A DNA stretch of 64,000 nt from Streptomyces sp. NBC_00335 (GTDB lineage: Bacteria > Actinomycetota > Actinomycetes > Streptomycetales > Streptomycetaceae), in contig NZ_CP108006.1 in the NCBI RefSeq assembly GCF_036127095.1, forward strand, positions 1,240,001 to 1,304,000, read 5' to 3'. The translations under genes and the position numbers were made by a program. This document shows positions 32,652 to 41,977 of the stretch, piece by piece. The notes under the pieces are model-generated. The model did no database searches and was not told where the DNA came from. It was given only the letters and a program-made list of their open reading frames with translations. Every line of letters starts with the position of its first letter. Position 1 is the first letter of the stretch.

Positions 32652-33515
32652 TCAGGCCTTGCCCATGAGGTCTCCGGGGAAGGCTCCGGCGACGAAGGCC
32701 TGGACGGTGAAGCCGCCGCCGATCTCCGCGAGCCGGGCGACCGAGGCCGCGCCGAGGTGCTCGTACGGAGCCTCGTCCAGGCGGTCGGTCTCCGTCTCCA
32801 GGGCTTCGCGCAGCGCCGCGCCCTCGGGCGTGAGCTCGCCCTCGGCGTCGAGCAGGCCGCGCTCGCGCAGGCGGTCCGCGGCCGCATCGAGGTCGGACTG
32901 GTCCCAGCCGCGGATGGACTTGAGGTACTTGGGGGTCATGCCGTGGCCGCTGGCCGTGTGGCTGATCAGGGCCTCGACCGGGTCCAGGCCGAGGGTGAGC
33001 AGGGCGACGAGGTGCCCGTCGCCGCGGTGCTCGCGCAGCAGGGTGGTGGCGTGCCACAGCTTGAGGTGCGGCTCCTCGGGTACGGGGAGGTCCGCGTGGG
33101 CCGAGTAGAGCGTGCGGGCGTGCCGGGTGCAGGCCTCGGTGGCGCGCATCGCCAGCCCGGCGGCCTCGGCGATCTCCGGGGAGGCGATGGCCTCCTCGCC
33201 GAGGAGCCGGCGCAGCGTGCTGTCCACGGCCCGCAGCCGGGCGGCGAGGACCTGCTCGGGGGTGGCGGTGTCCCAGACGGCGGGCAGGTGCCGGGCGATG
33301 AGGTCGTGGCGGTAGTTGTAGAAGGTGGCCGTCACGGTGCCCGCGCCGACCGAGCCCATGGCGGCGGAGCGGGAGGCGAGGTTGACGGCGTTGCGGTCGG
33401 TGATCCCGAGGGCGGCGAACTCTTTGCCGAGGTCGGGCGAGAAGTAGACGGTGGAGTGCAACGGGTTGATCGCCCCGTGCCAGCAGCTGCGGGCGGCGCG
33501 CGCCGGAAGTGTCAT
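32652..33515 (-). CDS. SCO6745-type protein (SalK-like family) of unknown function
   Basis: 287 residues. Typical of the family is the start PARAARSCWHGAINPLHSTVYF and the central block YLKSIRGWDQSDLDAAADRLRERGLL, which looks like a winged-helix segment. Related proteins are widespread in actinobacteria and called SCO6745 family. No enzyme activity is established that I know of. ATG 33515 has no ribosome-binding site but a -10 box 7 nt away. Confidence 0.75.
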   Translation of the reverse strand: MTLPARAARSCWHGAINPLHSTVYFSPDLGKEFAALGITDRNAVNLASRSAAMGSVGAGTVTATFYNYRHDLIARHLPAVWDTATPEQVLAARLRAVDSTLRRLLGEEAIASPEIAEAAGLAMRATEACTRHARTLYSAHADLPVPEEPHLKLWHATTLLREHRGDGHLVALLTLGLDPVEALISHTASGHGMTPKYLKSIRGWDQSDLDAAADRLRERGLLDAEGELTPEGAALREALETETDRLDEAPYEHLGAASVARLAEIGGGFTVQAFVAGAFPGDLMGKA

Positions 33516-33522
33516 GGCGTGC

Positions 33523-33528
33523 AGGCTA
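33523..33528 (-). promoter_or_regulatory. -10 box TAGCCT of a probable leaderless promoter
   Basis: On the minus strand TAGCCT lies exactly 7 nt before the ATG at 33515. No ribosome-binding site is present, which fits a leaderless mRNA. Confidence 0.5.
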
Positions 33529-33649
33529 ACGACTGCTTGGTATGGAGTGAAGGGCCGGGCTCGCACCTGCGGTGAACCGGTGGCGGTGGGGGCCGGCCGC
33601 GGAAGCCCCCTCTCCGGCAAGGCCTTCTCGGAGAGGGGGCGGTCCGGCG

Positions 33650-34225
33650 CTACTTCAGCTCGGCTCCGGTGGCGACGACCACCCCGTAGAGCTCGGTGAC
33701 CGTGGCGAGGGCCGCCTGGTGGATCTGCTGCGCGGTCAGGGCGCCGGCCGGGCTTTCCAGCGCCCGCGTCGCCGAGGCGTCGGCGACCACCGTCGGGGCG
33801 TAGCCGTGCAGGAAGGCGCCCTCGGTGGTGAACAGGGTGCACATGTTGGTCATGAACCCGGCGATGATCAGCTTCTTGCGGCCGGTGGCCTCGATGATCG
33901 CGTCGAGGTCGGTCTGGTGGAAGCCGTTCGGGACGGACTTGGTGACGACGGCCTCGCCGTCCCGGGGGGCGACCGAGGCGTGGAGGGTGCCCGGCTCGGT
34001 GTCGACGCCGTAGCCGCCGTCCCGGACGTGCACGACGGGGGTGCCGGACTCGCGGGCCCGGGCGAGGAGCCGGGAGGCGGAGGCCAGTGCGGATTCCCAG
34101 CCGTCGAGTTCCATGACTCCGCCGGTGTAGGTGTTCTGGTAGTCGACCAGGACCAGGGCGGCATCCTCGAAGGTCGCGGGGGTCTCGTCGAAGCCGTTGA
34201 GCTGACGCAGGGTGGTGGTAGCCAT
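33650..34225 (-). CDS. Isochorismatase-family cysteine hydrolase
   Basis: 191 residues. The catalytic triad of the isochorismatase-like fold is visible: Asp in LVLVDYQNTY (about residue 27), Lys in TKSVPNGF and Cys in GFMTNMCTLFT. The Asn-Met-Cys-Thr context resembles nicotinamidase-like and pyrazinamidase-like hydrolases, but the metal-binding residues of true nicotinamidase are not evident. Substrate unknown. ATG 34225 with only a weak GAGAA upstream. Divergent from the peptidase gene. Confidence 0.85.
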   Translation of the reverse strand: MATTTLRQLNGFDETPATFEDAALVLVDYQNTYTGGVMELDGWESALASASRLLARARESGTPVVHVRDGGYGVDTEPGTLHASVAPRDGEAVVTKSVPNGFHQTDLDAIIEATGRKKLIIAGFMTNMCTLFTTEGAFLHGYAPTVVADASATRALESPAGALTAQQIHQAALATVTELYGVVVATGAELK

Positions 34226-34540
34226 GGGGGTGCCGTTCTCACGAGGGTGGGGTTGCGGCCGACTCGGGGCCACGACCTCAACGCTAGGACGCCGCCAACG
34301 CGCGGGCAATGACGGCCGACCCGCAGATCCGGACATTCATCGGCGCAGACCAGGAGTGGTGCGCGGGGTGTGGCGGCCGCCCGGGCCGGGTGCGGAATGT
34401 GCCCGGACCGGACGTGTTTCGCACGGGCGTTTTTCAGACGCGTGGCGATCATGTGACAGGAGGGGCCGTAGACATGACGCGGGGTCCCGGGCGTGAATAC
34501 GGTCGAACGGAAGCCACTCCCCTACCACTTGGAGTTCAAG

Positions 34541-36061
34541 GTGCACCGCAAAGTCATCGCCCCGAGCGTGCTCGCCGCTTCCCTTCTGCTGGTGATCCCG
34601 GCGTCGGCGGCGAGTTCCGTTCCGGGCGCACCGGGTATCGGCGATCCCTACTACCCGGCCAGCGGCAACGGCGGGTACGAGGTGTCCCATTACGACCTGC
34701 GCCTGCAGTACCAGCCGAAGACCGACCTGCTGGAGGGCACCGCCACCCTGCTCACCACCGCGAAGCAGGACCTGTCCCGCTTCAACCTCGACTTCGGTCT
34801 GGACGTCAGCGAGATCCGGGTCAACGGGGTCAAGGCGAAGTTCGCCAAGTCCGGCACGTCCGAGCTGGAGGTCACCCCGGCCTCCCCGCTCCAGCGGGGC
34901 CGGCAGTCGAGCGTGGTCGTCAAGTACGCGGGCAAGCCCTCGGAGTTCAAGGTCGACGGCTGGTCGGCCTGGCAGCGCACCCCGGACGGCGGTGTCGCCG
35001 CGCAGGAGCCCGATTCGGCGGTCTGGTGGTTCCCGAGCAACGACCACCCGCTCGACAAGGCCACCTTCGACGTATCGGTGAACGTGCCCGACGGAACCCA
35101 GGCCATCAGCAACGGCGTCCTGCAGTCGCAGACTTCGCGCCTCGGCTGGACCCGGTACAACTGGCGTTCGAACAAGCCGCAGGCCACGTACCTCGCCACC
35201 CTCGCCATCGGCAAGTTCGACATCACCACCGACAAGACGGCGAGCGGGCTGCCGATCCTGAACGCCTACAGCCAGGACCTCGGCGACAACGCGGGCGCGG
35301 CGCGCGCCAGCGTGGAGCGGACCGGCGAGGTCGCGGAGTGGCTGGAGGGGGTCTTCGGCCCGTACCCCTTCAATGCGCTCGGCGGGTACGTGCCGAACGT
35401 GCCCAGCGGGTTCGCGCTGGAGACGCAGACCCGGCCGTTCTACAGCCCCCGGCAGTTCGCGAACGGCGCGAACGTCTCGGTGGTCGTGCACGAGCTGGCC
35501 CACCAGTGGTACGGGGACAGCGTGTCGGTCGACGGCTGGAAGGACATCTGGGTCAACGAGGGCTTCGCCCGCTACAGCCAGTGGCTGTGGTCGGAGAAGG
35601 AGGGCGAGGGCACCGCGCAGGAGCTCGCCGACTGGGCGTACGGGCTGCGGGCAGCCGAGGACCCGTTCTGGCAGGTCAAGCCGGGTGACCCGGGTCCGGA
35701 AAACCAGTTCCACGGTGCCGTCTACGACCGCGGGGCGATCGCCCTCCAGGCGCTGCGCAACCAGATCGGCGACGAGAAGTTCTTCCGGATCCTGAAGGGC
35801 TGGCCGACCGAGCGGGCCTACGGCAACGCCAAGGTCGGCGACTTCGTCCGCTACGCGGAGAAGGTCTCGAACCAGCCGCTCGCGCAGCTCTTCGAGACCT
35901 GGCTGTACACCCCGGGCAAGCCGGCCGCCTCGGCGCTGAACCCGGCCGCGGCCAAGGCTCCGGGGGCCCGCACCCTGCGCTCCCCGGCGGCGAAGCCGGC
36001 GGCCGAGCCGAAGTCCTGGAAGAAGATCGCCGTGACGAACACCGTGCACGACGACCACTGA
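34541..36061 (+). CDS. Secreted M1-family metallopeptidase
   Basis: 506 residues with a Sec signal peptide (HRKVIAPSVLAASLLLVIPASA, cleavage near residue 24). The zinc site HELAHQWYGD is followed 18 residues later by NEGFARY, giving the HExxH-x18-E motif of M1 aminopeptidases. The N-terminal beta-sandwich domain (YEVSHYDLRLQYQP) is present. The C-terminal ERAP/ARM domain is short, and a Pro/Ala-rich tail follows. GTG 34541 is chosen for GGAG 6 nt upstream and the clean signal peptide. GTG 34493 in frame would put 16 residues before it. Confidence 0.9.
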   Translation: MHRKVIAPSVLAASLLLVIPASAASSVPGAPGIGDPYYPASGNGGYEVSHYDLRLQYQPKTDLLEGTATLLTTAKQDLSRFNLDFGLDVSEIRVNGVKAKFAKSGTSELEVTPASPLQRGRQSSVVVKYAGKPSEFKVDGWSAWQRTPDGGVAAQEPDSAVWWFPSNDHPLDKATFDVSVNVPDGTQAISNGVLQSQTSRLGWTRYNWRSNKPQATYLATLAIGKFDITTDKTASGLPILNAYSQDLGDNAGAARASVERTGEVAEWLEGVFGPYPFNALGGYVPNVPSGFALETQTRPFYSPRQFANGANVSVVVHELAHQWYGDSVSVDGWKDIWVNEGFARYSQWLWSEKEGEGTAQELADWAYGLRAAEDPFWQVKPGDPGPENQFHGAVYDRGAIALQALRNQIGDEKFFRILKGWPTERAYGNAKVGDFVRYAEKVSNQPLAQLFETWLYTPGKPAASALNPAAAKAPGARTLRSPAAKPAAEPKSWKKIAVTNTVHDDH

Positions 36062-36095
36062 CCCACCGCGGTACGCGGCTGCGCGCCGTCGCCCC

Positions 36096-36959
36096 TCAGC
36101 GGGCGGCGGCGCGTGCGCGCGCCCGGGCCGCGCGGGCGATCGGCAGGTAGCGCAGGCGCTCCGGCAGGAGGGGTACGAGGATCCGCAGGACCGCGCTGAA
36201 CCGGCGCAGGCGGCGCTCCTGGGCCGGGGTCCACTCCAGGCCGATGGCGGCGCGCGCCTCGGGCGGCATGTAGCCGGCCGTGACGAAGGCCCGGAAGTGC
36301 AGGAAGGCGGCCCGCAGGACGGGCCAGGTCAGGCGCAGCAGGAGCCGGACCGGCAGCGGGCCCCCGGCGGGGCGGGGCAGGGGCGCGTCGGTGGCGAGGA
36401 GTTCGCGGGCGACCTTGGTGGGCTCGATCTCCTCGGCCAGCATCCGGTGGTAGTACGGCCAGTACTCCTCGATGCTCTGCGGCATGTCCCGGTCGTGCAG
36501 ACCGAGGATGCGGCCCACCTGGAGCCATTCGCGGTAAAGCTGCCGCTCCTGGGCCGGGGTGAAGGGGCGCAGCAGGTAGCGCCCGGCGTACAGGTAGACC
36601 GGGAAGCCGGTGGCGTGCACCCAGGCGTAGCAGGCCGGGTCGAGGGAGTGGTAGCGGCGCCCCCGGGTGTCGGTGCCCTGGATCTCCTTGTGCAGGCGGC
36701 GCACCCGGCGCCCCTCGGCCGCGGCGTCGGCCCCGCCGTACACCCACAGCTGGACGGAGCGCAGGGAGCGCTCGCCGCGGCCCCAGGGGTCGGTGCGGAA
36801 GACGGAGTGCTCGTCGACCCCGGCGCCGATGGCGGGGTGGGCGACCTGCAGGGTGAAGGCGGCGGGCAGCATGAGCAGCGCGCGGACGTCTCCGGCGATG
36901 GTCCAGAGCACTCCCCCGGGCGGCGGGGGCTCGGGGTCGCTGCGCTCCGTCGTGCCCAT
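36096..36959 (-). CDS. Oxygenase MpaB family protein (DUF2236)
   Basis: 287 residues of the DUF2236/MpaB group, heme-type oxygenases that include latex clearing protein relatives. VAHPAIGAGVDEHSVFRTDPWGR and the downstream segment SLDPACYAWVHATGFPVYL give the family pattern, with conserved His residues as candidate heme ligands. The C terminus is rich in Ala and Arg. ATG 36959 has GGGGGC upstream. Convergent with the M1 peptidase and divergent from a small membrane protein. Substrate unknown. Confidence 0.8.
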   Translation of the reverse strand: MGTTERSDPEPPPPGGVLWTIAGDVRALLMLPAAFTLQVAHPAIGAGVDEHSVFRTDPWGRGERSLRSVQLWVYGGADAAAEGRRVRRLHKEIQGTDTRGRRYHSLDPACYAWVHATGFPVYLYAGRYLLRPFTPAQERQLYREWLQVGRILGLHDRDMPQSIEEYWPYYHRMLAEEIEPTKVARELLATDAPLPRPAGGPLPVRLLLRLTWPVLRAAFLHFRAFVTAGYMPPEARAAIGLEWTPAQERRLRRFSAVLRILVPLLPERLRYLPIARAARARARAAAR

Positions 36960-37054
36960 GCGTGTGCCCCCAAGGTGTCGAGAATGCCGTTCTCCCAGTA
37001 TGCAGGGGGTCCGGTGGCTTCCGCCGGGCCCTGTGGACGGTGCATCCTGCGGCC

Positions 37055-37303
37055 ATGAACCTGTCCCCCGAGGCCTGGCTGAAGGCCCTGGCGCCCTGGA
37101 TGCTGGCCGGTACCGCCGTGACGCTGGCCCTGGTCTTCGCGGTGCTCTTCGCGCTGTTCGCGGTGCCCTACTTCCTGCTGAGGTTCCGTCGGCACCGGGA
37201 GAACGCCTCCGGCGCCGCCGAGACCTCCGGCGCCCCGGCGGCACGCGGTCTCGGCGGCTTCACCTGGACCTCCGCGCAGGACGAGGACCGGCGGTCCGGC
37301 TGA
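37055..37303 (+). CDS. Small single-pass membrane protein, function unknown
   Basis: 82 residues. One strong membrane helix (about residues 17-45, TAVTLALVFAVLFALFAVPY), then a short basic stretch RFRRHREN, then a flexible cytoplasmic-type tail. No family recognised. ATG 37055 has CATCCT 6 nt upstream, a poor -10 candidate, and no ribosome-binding site. Confidence 0.55.
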   Translation: MNLSPEAWLKALAPWMLAGTAVTLALVFAVLFALFAVPYFLLRFRRHRENASGAAETSGAPAARGLGGFTWTSAQDEDRRSG

Positions 37304-37446
37304 GGGCACGGCCCCGGCCCCGCCCCCGGAACACCGAAGAAGTACGACTGCGTCCAGAAACCCTTGTCACGGGTGTTACCGCGAAGTAACCCTGGCTGCT
37401 TGGATGGCGGAGCCGATCTTCCCCCACAGGAACGAGGGAGACCTCC

Positions 37447-38436
37447 ATGCCCCAGATCCAGCCCCGCAGGGCCCGTGCCGCCGCCGCGGCCGTCGCCGCG
37501 ATCGCCGTCGGATCGCTCGTCGCCACGACGGCTCCGGCCGCCACCGCCGCCGAGAGCGCCGCGGCGCCGCGGCTCAGCGTCCTGTCGTACAACGCGTTCC
37601 TGATGAGCAAGAGCCTGTACCCCAACTGGGGCCAGGACCACCGGGCCGCCGAGATCCCCAAGGCCTCCTGGTACCAGGGGCACGACGTGGTCGTCCTCCA
37701 GGAGGCCTTCGACAACGGCGCCTCGGACGCGCTGAAGGCCAACTCCGCGGCGCAGTACCCGTACCAGACCCCCGTCGTGGGCCGCAGCAAGACCGGCTGG
37801 GACGCCACGGGCGGCGCCTACTCCTCCACCACCCCGGAGGACGGCGGCGTCGCGATCGTCAGCAAGTGGCCGATCGTGCGCAAGGAGCAGGTGGTCTTCA
37901 AGGACGCCTGCGGCGCGGACTGGTGGTCCAACAAGGGCTTCGCCTACGTCGTGCTGAACGTGAACGGCACCAAGGTCCACGTGGTCGGCACGCACGCCCA
38001 GTCCACCGACCCGGGCTGCGGCGCGGGCGAGGCGGCCGAGATGCGCGCCCGCCAGTTCCGCAACATCGACGCGTTCCTGGACGGCAAGAACATCCCGTCG
38101 AGCGAACAGGTCATCGTGGCGGGCGACATGAACGTCGACTCGCGCACCCCGGAGCTCGCCACCATGCTGGCCAACGCCGACCTGGCGGCCTCCGACACCC
38201 GCACGGGGCACACGTACTCCTTCGACACCGCGCTGAACTCGATCGCGAAGTACCGCTACCCGACGGACCCGCGCGAGGACCTGGACTACGTGCTCTACCG
38301 CAAGGGCAACGCCCGCCCGGCGGGCTGGGAGAACAACGTGGTCCTGGAGCAGTCGGCGCCCTGGACGGTCTCCAGCTGGGGCACCTCCTACACCTACAAC
38401 AACCTCTCCGACCACTACCCGTTGATCGGCCGCTGA
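37447..38436 (+). CDS. Secreted sphingomyelin phosphodiesterase (neutral sphingomyelinase)
   Basis: 329 residues of the endonuclease/exonuclease/phosphatase (DNase I-like) fold. A Sec signal peptide (ARAAAAAVAAIAVGSLVATTAPAATAA cut to AES) precedes the catalytic domain. Visible active-site residues are Asn in LSYNAFLM, Glu in LQEAFDNG, His in VVGTHAQS, Asp/Asn in AGDMNVDS and the terminal SDHYPLIGR. The expected reaction is hydrolysis of sphingomyelin or related phospholipids outside the cell. ATG 37447 has GAGGGAG. The gene is followed by a strong hairpin. Confidence 0.9.
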   Translation: MPQIQPRRARAAAAAVAAIAVGSLVATTAPAATAAESAAAPRLSVLSYNAFLMSKSLYPNWGQDHRAAEIPKASWYQGHDVVVLQEAFDNGASDALKANSAAQYPYQTPVVGRSKTGWDATGGAYSSTTPEDGGVAIVSKWPIVRKEQVVFKDACGADWWSNKGFAYVVLNVNGTKVHVVGTHAQSTDPGCGAGEAAEMRARQFRNIDAFLDGKNIPSSEQVIVAGDMNVDSRTPELATMLANADLAASDTRTGHTYSFDTALNSIAKYRYPTDPREDLDYVLYRKGNARPAGWENNVVLEQSAPWTVSSWGTSYTYNNLSDHYPLIGR

Positions 38437-38447
38437 GCCACCCCCGC

Positions 38448-38490
38448 GAAAGGGGGGCACCTGCCGCGATCCGGCGGGTGCCCCCCTTTC
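38448..38490. terminator. Strong two-way hairpin terminator
   Basis: The arms GAAAGGGGGGCACC (38448-38461) and GGTGCCCCCCTTTC (38477-38490) form a perfect 14-bp stem between the convergent sphingomyelinase and aspartate decarboxylase genes. A-rich and T-rich ends on both arms let it work in both directions. Confidence 0.85.
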
Positions 38491-38512
38491 CTCAGCCTGT
38501 AGCCCTCGGCCC

Positions 38513-40171
38513 TCAGCCGTTGGCCTTCGCCCGCTCCCACTCGCTCGCGTAGTCGTTGAAGATCGCCCGCAGGTGGTGGCCGATCTTCAGATAGTCCAGG
38601 TCGTCGAGGTTGGCCAGCGAGACGCGCACCGACCACTGCGGGCCGTCGAAGCCGCCGCCGTTGAGGAGGACCACCGAGGTCTGCTCGGCGAGCCGGAACA
38701 GCGGGTCGACCGGCTCGTAGTTCTTCTCCAGGAAGTCCGCGAAGTCCTTGCCGTGGACCCGCTCCGCCTCGGCCAGCAGGTCGAGCTCGATGTAGTACCC
38801 GGCCCGCTTGTCGTCCTCGGAGATCTTCATCTGGGCGCCCTCCAGCAGCAGGTCGAGCCTGCGGTGGACGATCTGCCGGATGCGCTCCTTGTAGGCCTGG
38901 CCCTCGTCCAGCATGTCGAAGAGCGAGAAGAGCACCATCATCGTCTGCTGCGGCAGCGAGAGGCCGGCGGTGTGGTTGAGGGCCACCGACCGGGAGTCCG
39001 CGACGAGCCGGTCGATGAAGCGGATCTTCTCCGGCTCCAGGGTGAGGGTGCCGTACCGCTTGGCGAGGCGGTCCTTCTGGTCCTGGGGGAAGGCCGCGAT
39101 CATCGCGTCGATGACGTTGTCGTCGTGCAGTCCGATGACGCCGAGCCGCCAGCCCGTGCAGCCGTAGTGCTTGGAGTACGAGTACACGAGCAGGGTGTTG
39201 CGCGGCAGGTCGGCGGCGATCGAGCGGAAGCCGGGCACGAAGGTGCCGTACACGTCGTCCGTGACGATCACCAGGTTCGGGTTGCTGGTGGCGACGATGT
39301 CCTTGATCTGGTTCGCCACCCGGTCGCTCAGCGCGAGCGAGGGCGGGTTGGAGGGGTTGACCAGGCAGACGAGCTTCACGGAGGGGTCGGCCAGCTTGGC
39401 GACCTCCTCCTCCGGGTAGCGCCACTGGCGCACGCCGGTCTCGGCGAAGAGGCTCGCGGAGACGTTGACCACCTCGAACTCGAAGGTGTCGAGCTCGGGG
39501 ATCTCGATGTACGGGGTGAACACCGGGGTCATCAGGGCGATCTTGTCGCCCTTCTTCAGGACCCCGTTCTTCATCAGGGAGTCGAAGATGTAGCACATGG
39601 CGGCGGTGCCGCCCTCGGTCGCGAACAGCGACAGGTTGTTGCCCTCCGGCGGCTTCTTGTCGAACATCTCGTCGGCGACGTAGCCGCGGACGACGTGTTC
39701 CGCGTGGGTGAGCATGCGGTCCGGGACCGGGTAGTTGTCACCGGTGATGGCGTCGGTCAGCTCGTGCACGAAGGCGTCCTTGTCGAACGGCCAGCGCGTC
39801 AGGGCGTACTGGACGCAGGCGGACAGCATCTCCACGCCGGGCAGGTCCGGGTGGCGCCGTGCCCAGGACTCGAACCGCTCCCCGATGCCCTTCTTCTCCG
39901 GCATGCCGCCGAGGTTGTCGGCGGTCCACACCCGCCGGGACTCCTCCAGTGCGAAGTAGCCCAGGGCGTAGAAGGCCTCGCGCGGCCCGGTGGCGATCCA
40001 GTTCGGGTTGCCGCGGCCCGCGTTGAGCATCGCCCGGGCCGTGGTGTCCTTCTGGCCCGGCTTGTCGGCCTGGGCGGCCGTGGCGAGCTGGATGAACTTG
40101 TCCTTCAGCTCGAAGGGGCTGAGCTGCGCGAAGGACTGGATCTCCTCGCGGCTGAAAGTGGTCTCCGGCAC
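38513..40171 (-). CDS. asdA: Bifunctional aspartate transaminase/aspartate 4-decarboxylase
   Basis: 552-residue fold-type I PLP enzyme. The Schiff-base Lys is in YSYSKHYGCTGWRLG and the cofactor Asp/Tyr in VTDDVYG. NPSNPPS is the substrate-binding Asn loop. Length and the N-terminal AGRGNPNW segment match aspartate 4-decarboxylase, which releases CO2 from aspartate to give alanine and forms large oligomers. The GTG start has AAAGGA about 10 nt away. It follows two AspT-type exchanger genes on the same strand (79-nt gap), so decarboxylation and aspartate/alanine exchange are linked, a way to consume protons. Confidence 0.92.
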   Translation of the reverse strand: MPETTFSREEIQSFAQLSPFELKDKFIQLATAAQADKPGQKDTTARAMLNAGRGNPNWIATGPREAFYALGYFALEESRRVWTADNLGGMPEKKGIGERFESWARRHPDLPGVEMLSACVQYALTRWPFDKDAFVHELTDAITGDNYPVPDRMLTHAEHVVRGYVADEMFDKKPPEGNNLSLFATEGGTAAMCYIFDSLMKNGVLKKGDKIALMTPVFTPYIEIPELDTFEFEVVNVSASLFAETGVRQWRYPEEEVAKLADPSVKLVCLVNPSNPPSLALSDRVANQIKDIVATSNPNLVIVTDDVYGTFVPGFRSIAADLPRNTLLVYSYSKHYGCTGWRLGVIGLHDDNVIDAMIAAFPQDQKDRLAKRYGTLTLEPEKIRFIDRLVADSRSVALNHTAGLSLPQQTMMVLFSLFDMLDEGQAYKERIRQIVHRRLDLLLEGAQMKISEDDKRAGYYIELDLLAEAERVHGKDFADFLEKNYEPVDPLFRLAEQTSVVLLNGGGFDGPQWSVRVSLANLDDLDYLKIGHHLRAIFNDYASEWERAKANG

Positions 40172-40249
40172 GGTGGTTCGTTCCTTTGCGTCGGGGGCGT
40201 TCGGTCGGCCTTGCGGGCGAGGTGGTGGGGGGGGTCAGTGGTGGGGGGA

Positions 40250-41953
40250 TCAGTGGTTGAGGAGGACGATCACGGCGCCCCAGATCGTCAGCAGGACGTT
40301 GCTGATCGCGTAGGGGATCGTGTAACCGAGCGTCGGCACCTGGGATTTGGACTCCTCGTTGACGGCTCCGATCGCCGCCGTGGTGGTCTGGCCGCCGGCC
40401 AGTACGCCCATGAGGATCGGGAAGCGGATCTTCTGGATGTAGTGGCCCACCAGGAAGCCCACCAGCAGCGGGATCAGCGTGATGACCGCACCCCAGAGCA
40501 GCAGCCCCCATCCGGCGGAGGCGAGGCCGCTGGTGAAGCTCGGTCCGGCGTTGAGGCCGACGACCGCGACGAAGAGACAGAGGCCGAGGGTGTCCATGAA
40601 CCACTGGGCCCCGGGCGGAACGTTGCCGTAGGTCGGGTACCTGCCGCGGATCCAGCCGAAGACGAGGCCCATGATGAGCGCGCCGCCCGAGGTGGACAGC
40701 GAGATCGGCACTCCGCCGGCGGTGAGGGCCGGGATGCCGAGGCAGCCGCCGAGGAAGATGCCGAGGCCGACCCAGATCATGTCGGTGGCGAAGCTGGTCG
40801 GGACCGGCTTGCCGATGGCCCGGCCGGCCGGGTCCACCAGGCGCTTGGGGCCGGAGAGGATCAGGGTGTCGCCGCGCTCCAACTGGGTGGAGAGCCGGTA
40901 GGGGAACTCCGAACCGGACCGGTAGAGCTTGTCGACGTAGACGCCGACCATGAAGGGCTCGGCCCGCAGCTCCGCGATGGTCTTGCCCAGTTGCGCCTTC
41001 TCGGAGGCGACCACGTGCAGGTTCTCCGTCTGGTAGCCGAGGAGTTCGACGTCGTCGGCCTCGGCGCCGATGTGCGTGCGTGCGTCGAACGAGACGAGGG
41101 ATTCGCGCAGGGCGCTGACGGCGACGACGTCGCCCTCGCGCAGAACGGTCTGCTGGGTGTGGTCGATGATCGCGCCGTCCCGGCGGATCCGGGTGATGTA
41201 GATCCGCTGGCCCAGGGCCTTCTGCTGGTTCTCGAAGTCGTCGATGGTCCGGCCCACGAGGTCGGGCCGCTGGATGGTGTAGGCCCGCAGGACGACCTCG
41301 TAGTAGCCCTCGTGGAGGTCGGGGTCGTCGCTGGGCGCGTCGAGCTCCTTGGCGAGCTGGGCGCTCTCGGCGGCCAGGTTCCGGCGGTAGAGCCGGGGCA
41401 GCACGTTGGCCAGGAGCAGCGCGCAGAGGATGGTGCCGAGGGGGTAGGTGACGGCGTAGCCGACAGCGACCAGGTTCTGCTGGTCCGTGATCTCGGACGG
41501 GCTGAGTCCGGGAAGGTTCCCGATCGCGTCCTGGGCGACGCCGATGACGGCGGACTGGGTGAGCGCGCCGCCGAGCAGGCCCGCACTGAGCCCGGGGCCG
41601 TAGCCGAGCATCACGGCGAAGCCCCAGGAGACGAGCAGGCCGGTGACGCAGACGATCACCGCGTTGAGGACCTGCGGCAGGCCGTCCTTCTTCAGGCCGC
41701 GGAAGAACTGCGGGCCGACCTTGTAGCCGAGGGCGAAGAGGAACATCGTGAAGAAGAGGTTCTTCACGGTCCCGTCGATGGTGATCTTGAACTGGGCGCC
41801 GAAGATCAGGCCCATGATGAGGCAGCCCGTGACCGCTCCCAGCCCGATGGCCTTCCACCGCAGTTTGCCGACGAGGAAGCCGAAGGCGACGGTGATGAAG
41901 ACCAGGAGTTCGGGGTGGGGCTTGAAGATGTTCCGTACGAGGAAGTCGATCAT
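40250..41953 (-). CDS. Aspartate:alanine exchanger family transporter (AspT), copy B
   Basis: 567 residues. Two blocks of about five membrane helices flank a cytoplasmic middle (about residues 190-390) that carries two TrkA_C-like segments, for example RTIDDFENQQKALGQRIYITR and GKTIAELRAE. In the second block GGVPISLSTSGGALIMGLVFGWIR is the AAE/AspT transport motif. Bacterial AspT swaps aspartate for alanine with AsdA. ATG 41953. It lies between a related gene (copy A, 24-nt gap) and asdA. Confidence 0.88.
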   Translation of the reverse strand: MIDFLVRNIFKPHPELLVFITVAFGFLVGKLRWKAIGLGAVTGCLIMGLIFGAQFKITIDGTVKNLFFTMFLFALGYKVGPQFFRGLKKDGLPQVLNAVIVCVTGLLVSWGFAVMLGYGPGLSAGLLGGALTQSAVIGVAQDAIGNLPGLSPSEITDQQNLVAVGYAVTYPLGTILCALLLANVLPRLYRRNLAAESAQLAKELDAPSDDPDLHEGYYEVVLRAYTIQRPDLVGRTIDDFENQQKALGQRIYITRIRRDGAIIDHTQQTVLREGDVVAVSALRESLVSFDARTHIGAEADDVELLGYQTENLHVVASEKAQLGKTIAELRAEPFMVGVYVDKLYRSGSEFPYRLSTQLERGDTLILSGPKRLVDPAGRAIGKPVPTSFATDMIWVGLGIFLGGCLGIPALTAGGVPISLSTSGGALIMGLVFGWIRGRYPTYGNVPPGAQWFMDTLGLCLFVAVVGLNAGPSFTSGLASAGWGLLLWGAVITLIPLLVGFLVGHYIQKIRFPILMGVLAGGQTTTAAIGAVNEESKSQVPTLGYTIPYAISNVLLTIWGAVIVLLNH

Positions 41954-41977
41954 GCTGATACCCGTCCTGGTGGGGGG